Assembly (NCBI GenBank): GCA_914767715.1
Contig: OU612067.1
Coordinates: 5,828,001-5,892,000, forward strand
DNA from: Membranipora membranacea
Taxonomy: Eukaryota; Bryozoa; Gymnolaemata; Cheilostomatida; Membraniporidae
Reading direction: 5' to 3'
Length of the DNA stretch: 64,000 nt
Within the stretch, counting starts at the first letter, position 1, and the number at the start of each line of letters is the position of its first letter. The translations under genes and the position numbers were made by a program. Below, one piece after another: positions 43,101 to 55,100 of this stretch. The notes under the pieces are model-generated. The model had not been told where the DNA came from, searched no databases, and saw nothing but the letters and a program-made list of their open reading frames with translations.

Positions 43101-46100
43101 ATGAGCGTCTATAGTTTAAACACTTAAACTGTACCGAGATATAGCTCATAGTAGCCGGGACAGCTGGTACTACCAGCTATCCCGGCACAGTTCAAGCGCT
43201 TAAACTAGATCACCTGTTGTCAAGGTTGGAATAGCTTTTAATTTTATTTAGGAAGCTTCCGATGATAATGAACCAGATGTAGGTTTTCTGAAAAAATTAT
43301 TGATTTAAATTATGGTTACTCCTCACCTGAGGAAATCCATATACAATCACTGAGCCATGTTTATCGGGAGTGGTTAGTAATCCCGACCTCTTGATGTCTT
43401 ATATTTAGGGGGAAGTTTGTACAAGTACTTTTGTACTTACAGTTCGAGTCGATGAAAATTGTATAAGTTTGAAAACTCAATCCTCTCCTGAAATTGTATA
43501 AATTGAATATAAGTAATAGCTAGTTTAAAAGACAATTTTTAACTGTCAACCCATGTTCATGAATGCGAATGCTCTAGGAGCTAAAGTATAAGGGACTTAT
43601 CTGTTTGTTATACACACACATATAACTACTTATTACATTTGTTTATTTAATATTATTATATTATTTATATATATATGGTTATACAGGACTGTCAGGTTGT
43701 TACAGAAGGCTCAGTATCTTACACAGAATTTGCCAACATTTATCACAAAATTATGTATCCACATAAATTATTCAAAGACTACTTTGAGATCTACAGTAAT
43801 AGTGGGTAAGTGTATATGATATTGTATTCTGTCTCTGCCAAATGTGGCTAAGAAATCAAAAATGTTTTGTAGAGCTAAAAGGTTAAATTTTGTGTACAAA
43901 TCTTGCATGTCATGAAATTTATCTTTTAGAGAAGACTGAATTTAAAAACGGCACACATATTTGTTTTGTGTCAACAAGCAAATGGCAAAAATGCATGCCT
44001 ACATTTCTAGTTTGAGTGACAAAGTTTGTACTGATTCGCCACCTTCCAGCCATTCTTTTACCTGTGGTTGATGGTGGGCTGCACTACCGCCCCTGATCAA
44101 AACTACTTGAGCATTCAGGCATTCTTTTCCCGAAATCGACAAATATTTCGAGGTGGCATCTTGACTGCCACATTTGTTTAAGCCACCCTGCTGTCACTGT
44201 CAATGGTTGTCACTAAACGAGTTAATGATCCAGGGCATCACTAAGTAATCTCACCCTGATGGAGATGGTTATAGCGTACAACCATCTTCAACCATTTTTG
44301 GATTACACTAAATGAGCAAAGTATTGAAAAGTACAAAAGTTTAGCCATTTCTTGCAGAATTGAGATTGTGCCATTTGTGTTTAGCTAGAATGTACTCAGC
44401 CTTGTCACTTTATATCAACTCCAACTTCAGCTAGTGACAATCGGTGATAGCTAAAATAAAGCCATCTCAAATCTCGTCGAACTAAAGCCCTAGTTAATAC
44501 TCACTCCTCTAGGATATCGTTGATGTGATAGCTGCACTATGATTTAGAAGAACTGATGATTATCTAAAAGCATCTTACAGAAAAAATCGAAAGTTTGTAC
44601 CCTTATAGTTGCAGATGATTGATAACAAGGTATTAGTGTTTAAAGGTGCAACCGGTACTGTATTGTCATCATAGTCAGTGATTGTTTTCTATTTGTAGCG
44701 AAGGATCATTTGTTAGCCCAGACAGATTTTCTCGCTTTCTTGCCTCAGAGAATCATGAGCAGATAGATAATGATGGTGCGAGTCGACTAATGGTAGATCT
44801 ACTAGATAACCCTCAGAGGTCAGCGTGTGGACTCAAGTTCACCTCCAGTGAGGTAAGAGTCAGTAAGATACTACTACAAAAATCATACTTTCATTATAGT
44901 CTCGATACCCCTGTGATACAGTGTGAGTGACCTTGATGTTGCTTGGTTTTTGTGTTTCCGGTATCAATATGGGTCTGCTGACTGTATCCTTATGGGGCAC
45001 AGGAGCATTTGAGGCTGGATGCCCTTCCTGACATCACTATGATCTGCCGGGGATTGAACAGGGAACCGCTTGATTGAAAGACCCATGCCCTACCCATTGC
45101 ACCACGGCCACTCCTGTCGCTAATACCGGCGCATGTAGTCATGTGCTGACCTTCTCATTATTACAAAAAGAAAGACAGACCCGTCTTGACTCCTTCGTCT
45201 TCGTGGTGCTGTTCTAATTTCTACCTGAAATCCCACTTCATCGCTGGTAACTCTCAGGCCAGTGTAACTCAATGTTAGTTGTGCCACTTTTGGGTAAAAT
45301 ATCCTCAAGCTCACAAGCCAGTACGCTCTCCTCAAATAACCATCATCCTTATTGACAAGTTATATTGCCAAACTGTTCTTGCCCCTTCCTTATCCTCAGG
45401 ATCTTACCCAGGCATCACTCTTCCTAGTTATTCTCTACGCTCACGCTTATCTTTTTCTCTTATTGACTCCTCTTCTCATCCCACAGTATGATAGAAGCCA
45501 TTGTGTAAGCAGGGCAGTCAGTCATCTTCTTATCAAGAACAAATCCACTCAATGCACACTCTTCTTCCTTACAGCAACCTCCATCCTGATGAACAGTTGT
45601 TTCAAACTCACCAGATATACAAAACATGACCATACTGACGTCTCCAAAATAATTCTTCTTACTTTGACATTGTCGTTCTTTACTGCAGGATAGTTTTCCT
45701 CCTACAAATGGCCTTACTGTTTATACTGATCATACAATATTTTGTATATGTTGTCTCTCTGTGTTTTAGTTTATGGATTACTTGTACTCCACTGAGAACA
45801 CTGTATGGGACGAGTCGACCACTAAAATATACCAGGATATGGACCAGCCATTGTCCCATTACTTCATCTCCAGTTCACATAACACGTGAGCACATTCAAA
45901 TTATATATTTTATAGGATATCATGTTCTCCCTATATTCCAATCCGATTGGGGTTTGCCTTTCGGAGTTACCTTACCTTCATTTACTGATGTGCCCATATT
46001 ATATAGGCCTAACCCATGAAAGAAGCAGATGAGAATTGACTGTAAAAATTCCTTGGAACATTTCTTCTGACATTGGGATTTCTTAGTGTTCTAGTGTTGA

Positions 46101-49100
46101 TACTAATCCCATATTAAAAGTTGATGTTGTTACGACTTGCAGTATGAAACTCTGCAAACCAGTCCATTCGCTGTTTTACCTTTTATATGGTTAATATATT
46201 TTGTATTTTTCATTGGTAGATACCTTCAGGGGGATCAGATAAAGAGTAACTCATCAGTAGAGGCGTACATACAGAGCCTTAGAATGGGCTCACGCTGTAT
46301 AGAATGTGAGTCATCAATTCATAACTATCATTCCACTCATAGCTACTGCGAAATTCACTGTACTTGTGATAGAATAGAGTAATGATCACCCCATTTCCTT
46401 GTCCCTATTGCTTATCTCTAAAGTCCGAATGCCTCATGGTTAGTGTAGGATGAGGAAGTATTTTCCTTGTAAAGGACACCCATGTATTTAACTACTGTTC
46501 CACGTCTAGTTTATGGAAACTGTAATGTACTTGTGTACAGAATTAGAGTATTGTTCACACCATTTCCTTGTCCATATCCCTTATCACTGTAGTCTGAATT
46601 CCTAACATTGCTACTGTATGACAAACAAGTACTTTTCCTTGTTAAGGCCACCAAACCATTTTATATCCTACCAGTTCCAGCTTGAACACCTATTGATGTT
46701 TTCTTCTTACAGTGGATTGCTGGGACGGACCGGACGGGTATCCTGTTATATATCACGGCAGAACGCTTACTAGTAAAGTCAAATTTGTAGATGTATGTAA
46801 GGGAATAAGAAAATATGCATGGGTGTGCTCCGAGTAAGTATGTTATAATGGTCAAAACACACTTGGAGGTTGCAACCTCAGAGGTTTGCACAACCTCACC
46901 ATTGTTAGCATATAATATGCTGGCAGCAGCCTCAGCTGATCCTCAGAGGTTTGAGCAGCGGTTGCAACCTCAAAGTGCAGAGCGATTTGCATGACGTCAC
47001 ATTACTAACATATAAGCCTCAGCTGATACTCAGAGGATTGATGTGTATCTCAAGTGTGTTTAGACCATTGGTGTCATCTAACAATATGGAGTTATTTACA
47101 CATTGACATTGTGGGGGACAACTGCCAAGTTCAATATTGTAGTATGCCCTGCATAAGTACGCTATAAATATGAGCTGAACTGAAATGTCATGAAACAATT
47201 TGGGGACAACTACCAATTTAAACCTGTGAACAGAATTACAACGAGTCCACCATAGAGGTTTGCACAACATAATCTATTTCACTCTGACTGAATACTAGAT
47301 GGGAAAAGGTGAATCAAAATGGCGGCTCTGTAAATGTTTATAGCTTTGTGTATGGTTGTAGCTCTGTGTGTATAAAGTCATGCGATCATTAACTTATTGT
47401 TTCTTACAGCTACCCAATAATATTGTCCATAGAGAACCACTGCAGTATTCCTCAACAGAAAAAGATGGCAGAGGTCTTCCAATCTGTCTTCGGAGGTTAG
47501 TGCTGCATTGAATTGAACATGTCTCGAAAATAAAAATCACTTTTTTACAAAAGAATAAGTTAACTAATGAGTGTGTGATGTATGAATATTGTAGCCTTTA
47601 TTTAATCAGTAAAAGGCTTTCTCCTCCCCCTCTCTGATCTGTTAAGAGTATATCTCATAATGATTTCAATCACAGTTTTAATTTAAACAATATGTTTCGG
47701 CTTTCTCAAAACCCCAATATCCACCTGATACGGTATGCAATATTATGTAGATGTATGCATATTTGATATATTGTCTGTGATACTTTAACCGTTCTGTGTA
47801 TTTTTGTTATACATATGTGATATGGTATGTGATATGGGATATGCTATGTGACATTACGTATATGTGATACGGTATGTGATATGGTGTGATATGGTGTATG
47901 ATATTTTAACCATTATATGTATTTCTGTTATACAGAGGACCTTCTGATGGCTCCTATAGATAAAGGAGCTGATATGCTGCCTTCACCTAATCAACTCAAA
48001 CGGAAATTCATTCTCAAAGTAAGTGTTTGTCTCGTGACATTATTTAGCACAGTTGAATTATGATAACTCCATTCATTACTGTGTGCAACAATTTATTTTG
48101 AGGCTACTCAAATATAGTAACATTCCTACATAGTTTCAAATCAAATGCTTGTGAAAAAAAGCTAAATAGTGAAGCATCAGTACTGATATGTAAGCCTATC
48201 TTATATGAATGTGCGACTCCTAATGGAAAAGAAAGTCTACCCAAAAGTTTAATCTTGCCTGATTTATAAAAAGACCAGTACATAAATCATAGGCAGGACG
48301 ATCTATTAGTAAGATATTATTTTATTCACAGCACAAGAAGTTAAAGACAGTCGGACAGCAGCATGAGGACCTGGAGGAGATAAGTGATATACATCAGAGT
48401 GATGTCAGCGCTAGCAGGAAGACTGGTCTTCTGTATCTACAAGACCCGGTCAACAGTGATGTAAGATATTACTATCATATATTATAGCCATTATCATTGT
48501 CATCATCAATTATTGTATTATATAACTGGTATTACTGCCGTAAGTAAGTACATCATTATATAAATGATGCTATACTGGCATTAAAAATTAAAGAACTTCT
48601 ATCTTTTTGGCTGTATGTTGAGTTGCTCCCCCTTATCTGGTCACACTACAGTTATGGGGTTGCAACTCCCAGTGCAGACAAAAATAGTTAATTTGATCTA
48701 GTTGTTGTTGCTGCTGTCAGTATGACCCAATCTGGCTGATACCTAAAGTATTACGCTGAGATGATCTGTTTCAGTTGCGTACTATAGTCTATATTGTGGG
48801 CTATAGTAGTCTTCAAATTAAAGCCTTCTCCAACCCATTTCTTTGAATTATTCTCATATCAACCTTCCTTGGATAGTGGTTACAAAGTCACCTACCAAGT
48901 ATCGAGTTTAGCTTGGGAACTTAGTGTGTATCACATCACTCTAATGTTATCCTTGTTGAATTTCACTAAGGGGCTAGGCTAGATCACACAAACTCAGCGG
49001 CCATCACCTCGATTCTAGGAGCATGAAGTTGTTGTTATTTTGCTCAAGAGCGATTCTCAATTTTAGGCTGAGAACAATCAGGTCTGATCCGAAGCTTAAT

Positions 49101-52100
49101 TTTAATTTCAAGCCTGAATTTTTGCAAAATATCCGCTTGCAGCCAATTCACCCGACCGAGCATTAAATGTAGTTTTTTTTGTAGCCAGTAGAGTAGTATT
49201 TAGCCAGGCCTGAGCTCAAAAAATGCTTTAATTGTCTCAGTGACGATAGTTTTATGTCAATTCAAATATGTAAGAGGAATATACGGTTTACGACATGCAT
49301 AATTCCACTGATTTGTGTTATATTTTGATTTCTCTGTTAATATCAGACATGTTTTTGGCTAAGAGATATTTGCATGTACATATATAATACAGTTTTTAAG
49401 GTACATATTATTGTGTCACACTTTTGCGACGTCTTTGTCTCGCTTTCAGCAGATCACAAGTTGTGAATGGTATATTATTTATTTATCATTATTATGCTTT
49501 TTATTATTATATTATGCTTTATTATTTATTATTATATTTTAGTATTATGCTGTTTGCTATGATGTAGAATGTTCGTATGTGCTAGTTCAAGAAAGAGGGG
49601 CTTAGATTTGGTTGTCGGAATGGCTGTAAAAGAAGTTTGCATACATTAGAGTTGGTTTGGTGTGATTGTGCATGTAAAGTTATCTGATATATGATGGCGC
49701 AGGTAAACGATAGGTAACATGTGCTGGCCATGTTTAACTGATGCATTTGGTCGTAATAAATTCAGGAATAATTGAGATACCTTTTGTCGATACTTTTCAA
49801 AGCTTCTAGTGAGATAGCCATGAGCTTGATGCCCTTTGCTGGCTGGTCTAATTCCTAATGGCATGTAATTTTGTTTGTTACCTTGTTGTAGGAATGGAAT
49901 CCTCACTTTTTTATGCTGACGAATACTGGGCTGTATTTTACTGAACAGACAGACAATAATAACGATGAGGAGGCTGATGAGGAAGAAGAGGTCAATGTAA
50001 GTATATATTGTACTTATATTTTTATTAGTTATATGTTCGCGGTTTTACCTAAGAAATCAATGTATTTACTATTACCCTCCTTTCCTGTAACGGATGATTG
50101 CTCTTGAAAGTTTAGGGAGAGGTCAATTAATATCCCTGACCAAGAACAAGGCCTTCCATAAACTATAGCTGACCTTCACATTGTTAAACCATCTAAGGAG
50201 GCAGTATGCACCGTAGCGTTAGGGTTAATCCAAATGTGCTTGAGTTCTAGAACTGATAAGTCACACCACACGAACTGGAGAACTGGGAACTCAAGCACAT
50301 TTGAATAAGTTCAGCCACTACGGTGCAAAGATAACCAACCTGAATGGATTGGTGCACATGCACAAAGTGGTATGACACAACTTTTTTGACATGTAATATT
50401 TAGGAAGGCATCAACTCAAATGTTACAATCAATATTTATGTTTATTAGAACATTCCTATGGATCAGCGTCACCTTTATGAGCCCTGGTATCACGGTAGAT
50501 TACCTGATGGTCGTAATACAGGAGATCATCTGTTAGCTCAGCATTCTCACCTCGGGCCAGCCACCTTCCTCGTCAGGGAAAGTGATACCTTCGTCGGCAG
50601 CTATACCCTCAGTTTCTGGTCAGTGCTGTTTTTGTCTCTGCATTTTGTTTATTTAATTGATAGGTTTAATTTGCGACTTTGTCCCTTAGGTTTTCTTTTT
50701 GTTGTTGAAATTCTTCCATGCATTCAGCCCTCTCCTTTCCTCTTAATCTGTTTTAGTTGCTCGTTCATGCCTCTGCTTGCCGCTGCAGTGCACTGCCCCT
50801 GCTTGTGACCTATGTTAGCCTGTCGTGGCAAGCTTTGTTTGTGGTGTTCCCAACCCCTCACCAATGAAGCTTGCCAACGCTGGCCTTACCAATGTTTTGC
50901 TCTTCAGCTCCTCTGTGTGTTAGACGTCGGGTGTTTGGCCTGACTTATTGAGAACGCATCAAACTACATAAGCAGCGTAGCGTGTTCACATCACTGTTTA
51001 TGTCACTGTGGGATTTTATATAAAGTAATGAGGTTGAGTGAATGTTAGCTTAGCACTAATTTCAAGAATGTCTTTAGATTTTAAATGTCTGGCTGCTCAA
51101 TTGTGTCAGCTTGTCCTTTCTTTTTAATTTCAAGCGCGCTCATTGTGACAACACTTAGGCTAAGACAACTCTGGATCACCCATAAGACAGCAATGATTCC
51201 CTGCGACACTACGCATTTTTGTTTTCGGTTGTACTGTAGCCTCCCCCCCCCCCACCCACCCCCATATGTTACTTGGTGTCTGTCCCTAGCACGGCTTACA
51301 GAGAGCACCACACCCTAAGGCATTTTGTGAAAATTCCTCAATACATAGTTTTAGAGAAAAACAAAACTAAGGTTCATTGCCCATTACAATGTCAATACTG
51401 CAATTTGGTTGCTTAGCATATAATGTCAGACCTGTTAATGTTGTATCATTTCGCTCACTTATCTATGCACCATGTTTAATTCTGTGCTTAGGCTACAGCT
51501 GAGGATGGGTGTTTGTTTGTGAGCTTCTCTCATACGCTTTGCTGCTAGCTGTCGCATGTCTGTTTACTTTTCTAATGTAGGCAACATAATAAAGCCAACC
51601 ATTGTCGTGTAAAAACCAAGCAAGAACACGGCGCAACAAAGTATTACCTGGTAGAAACGCTGGTATTCGACAGTCTCTGGGAGCTTATAGAGTTCTACAA
51701 AGTGCACAAACTACGCAGCCATAGCTTTGAGCTTAGCCTTAAAGAGCCAGTACCAAAAAACCAGTCTCCCCATGGGAAAGAGTAAGTCCTCGCTTCTCAC
51801 TTTGGATTCAGTAGGAGATATAAGATGTGAGAATGCATGTTGCGCGTTGTTTCTGTTTGCAGGCACAATGGCAGAGCCAATCACTCCCGTATTCAGGCTA
51901 CGCAGGAAATTGGCGTCACCAAATATTATTTGGTTCGAAACCTTGTGTTTGATAGTCTGTATCAGCTCATTGAGTTTTATAAACACAACGTTTTGAGAAC
52001 CCAAAATTTTGACCTATGCCTGCGTGAGCCTGTACCAAAAATACCATCAGCTGAAGGAAAACCGTAAGTATTCTGTGTTAGGGTTATTGTGGATGTGTTA

Positions 52101-55100
52101 GGGTAGGCAAGTTATACTCATATCATTACCAACTACCTTAAAATGTGAGAACACAATGTTGTTTGGTATCCACTATTTTCTGGCAGTTGGTTAGGGCAAG
52201 GAGTTAGAGTCTCTAACTCCTTGGTTAGGGATACCAACAATGTAACTAACCCAAGTCTAAACTACCAGCCAGGTACTAACCTTGGGAGGACTTGATGGAT
52301 AATTTGCTTTTAAGGGGTAAGCAATTTGAAATAATCAATTCACAAGTCTACAAATCTAAACTGGCTGCCCTTTTTGTTTGTATAGATTCAACGGAAATTG
52401 CGGGAATCGAATGATTACAACTCTTTTTTATACACTTGACACCATGCAAAGTAACAATTAAATATCACAGGGTAGCACCGCCTATCAATATGACTGATAA
52501 AAGGTAGTGTACGGCTTCTTGTGTCTAACCAAGCTTAAACTAGTGTGATGCTTAATCAGCACCGAGCTCCAGCAAGTGCTCAGAAAACAGGCTGCAGAGT
52601 GATATACTGATTTGCATTTGTGTGTTTTGCTTTTGAGTGATTTTACCCTGCTGAATTCAAAGAAATAGTTTTAATGGTGATTGTTGAGTTGCAGATCTAG
52701 ATCTTGTTGCAAACGATAGAAAATAACAATCACTTATACAGTGTATAGATAGGATCTACATATAACTTATTTTAGCCCCACCCCAAAATTTTTCTCTCAC
52801 CCATAGTTAACATAATCATAAATTGAAATTATAGCAGACAAATACATACCAAGATTTAACTTTTTGCCTAGATATATGAGAGGATCTTTTCTAGCAAGCT
52901 CCTAACCCAAGATATGTACTGTAGTAGCTCCTACACCAAGGTTCACTTCAACCCTTTTCATTGACTTTCCATTCATAGAATTTTCTTTATTCTTGAAAAG
53001 TAAATATATGATTGCCTCGTATTAGTATTATGTCATATTATTATGTATTACATCGCCTTGTCAGTTTTAGCACACCACACAATCTAATGCTAAATCTAAC
53101 ATATAAACCCAGACAACAACGGTACATGATATTTAAAAAAAGCTTCACCTACAACCTTAACTTTCTGTATATGCATTAATTCCAAAACATATGTGTTTAA
53201 CATAAATGTGGTGCGCTTATCTGAATACAAGCGTTATATTGAACTTTTTCCACGTTTAGATGGTATCATGAGCACCTCACAAGAGAGCAAGCTGAAGATT
53301 GGTTAGCCAGAATTCCTAAAGATGGAGCTTTCTTGATACGAGGGCGTGGTCGAGCAGCCCAAAATGAAAGAAATAGCGTGGAAACGCCACAAGCGGCTTA
53401 TGCCATTTCATTCAGGTAGGTAATTTTATATCGGCACTGTATATATATATATATGTATAGGTATATGCCTCTCTGGTATATGTTTTATATAGTATAAGCT
53501 GTGTATAAATATATATTTTGCTTTATTTTGGTCTCTGATTCAGTCCCTCTATATTTTATCTATAGATGAAGCGTGTTAAGAAATTTCGGATGTTGAATCA
53601 ATTCTACTTGCTAGTTTATTTTGTGGAACCTGAAATATAAGCAACACAACAATTTAATTTGTTTCGTTTTAGGGCAGAAAATAAGATAAAGCATTGTCGT
53701 ATCATGATGGATCATACACAGTATCTTATCGGATCAGCTTCTTTTGACTCTCTGCCCGAGCTGGTGACGTACTATCAGAAATATCCACTCTATCGTAAGA
53801 TGAAGCTGAGATACGCCGTCAATGAGACTCTCGTCAACAAATGTGGTCAGGTATGGAAAACTTCAAAAGTTCTCTCAATTTTTTGAGACAATATGCACTC
53901 TGCTCTATTTTTCTATCTGACTTGCAGAAAGACATGCAATAATAGTGGCATATTGAAAAATCTTATAAATCTGGTAAATTTATAAATTTAAAAATTTGAT
54001 GAAAGATTTCCAAATCATTGTTGGGTAATAATAAATATTTTGCCTAGAAAACTTTCGATTTAACACAATATGTGCCTTGTTTCGCAAATGATTATGGGAA
54101 TGTTAGTTTAACCTTACAAATATTACAGAATGATACAGATGTCTCTATATACGGGTGTGGTATATATACTCAGCCTAACGAGGTACAGCAGTCTAACTTA
54201 CAGTGTAGAGCTCTGTATGATAGGGAGCCTGGTGATAGAGATGAGATGAGATTCACTAAGGGTGATATCATAGTCAACGTCAACAAGAGAAACCCTGACT
54301 GGTTAGTTTTTACATCTCGTTCTACTAATAACTTTGCCCCCGGGGGGCTGTCGGATGGGGGGGGGGGGGCAAGAGTCTGGTGGGCTCAGACTACTAATAA
54401 CTCTTTCAAATGGTATACTATACGGTGATATTTGATAGTCATTAACATTACCTTATTACGTTTAGAGAAATGAAAATTAATTTTTGAGGTTTGAAGAAAA
54501 TTCAAATGTTATGCATCGCGATATCTCTAGAATTGTTTTCACCTTCTCTCTCGTTTGTTGATGTTTAGCTAACAACCCAAAACTGGAGCCTGGTATATAT
54601 TTGAAATTATGTAAAAAGGTTATCTCATAAGATATACATAGCCTTGTCACACAGCCCACTGATGTTTTGCTGTTATTTCCACACATAAAAAACACCAGTG
54701 AGTTGTGTTACAAGCCTAGGGTGTACAACAGATTAACATTGTATGTTTTGTATGATAGTTCAGCACGTGTAAGTCGCCATAAAGTCATGTAAGTCGCTGT
54801 CCTGATGTTGGTCACACCAGATCATTATCAGCAATGTTGTTACTTTAAAGTGAATCCCTGTTTTGCACCAATCATCCAACCATATCCCTTAATCCTGAGA
54901 AATACTCTGTATGGTGTGATGTGATGACTGTTGTCTCTGACATAGTGTGAGCGCTGGAATCTAAAGAATCAGCTTGTCAAAGCCCTAAAAACCCAGTTTT
55001 AATAGCATCCATTGTGTCGAAAGTGGAATTACTACTACACTATCGTCGGGGATCGCTAGCCTTGCTTTGAAGAGAATCGTTATCCCATTCACAGACTGTG

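Larger units (their letters stand above)
40953..44852 (+). other. PLCG1: PLC-gamma EF-hand region (exons 4-8), with a 27-base exon
   Basis: Exons read ...[57 protein letters not shown] and [15 protein letters not shown]. The layout matches the EF-hand lobe between PH and X domains. Calcium-loop residues are poorly conserved, so it is probably structural. Exon 6 (43252-43278) is only 27 bases, phase 0 at both ends, and could be skipped in frame. Confidence 0.8.
45770..48018 (+). other. PLCG1: PLC-gamma catalytic X domain (exons 9-13)
   Basis: Successive exons give [54 protein letters not shown] and [14 protein letters not shown]. By comparison with PLC-delta these hold both catalytic histidines (SSSHN and IYHG). 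They also hold the calcium ligands Asn (SHN), Glu and Asp (ELD), and Glu (SIENHC). It should be catalytically competent. Confidence 0.95.
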
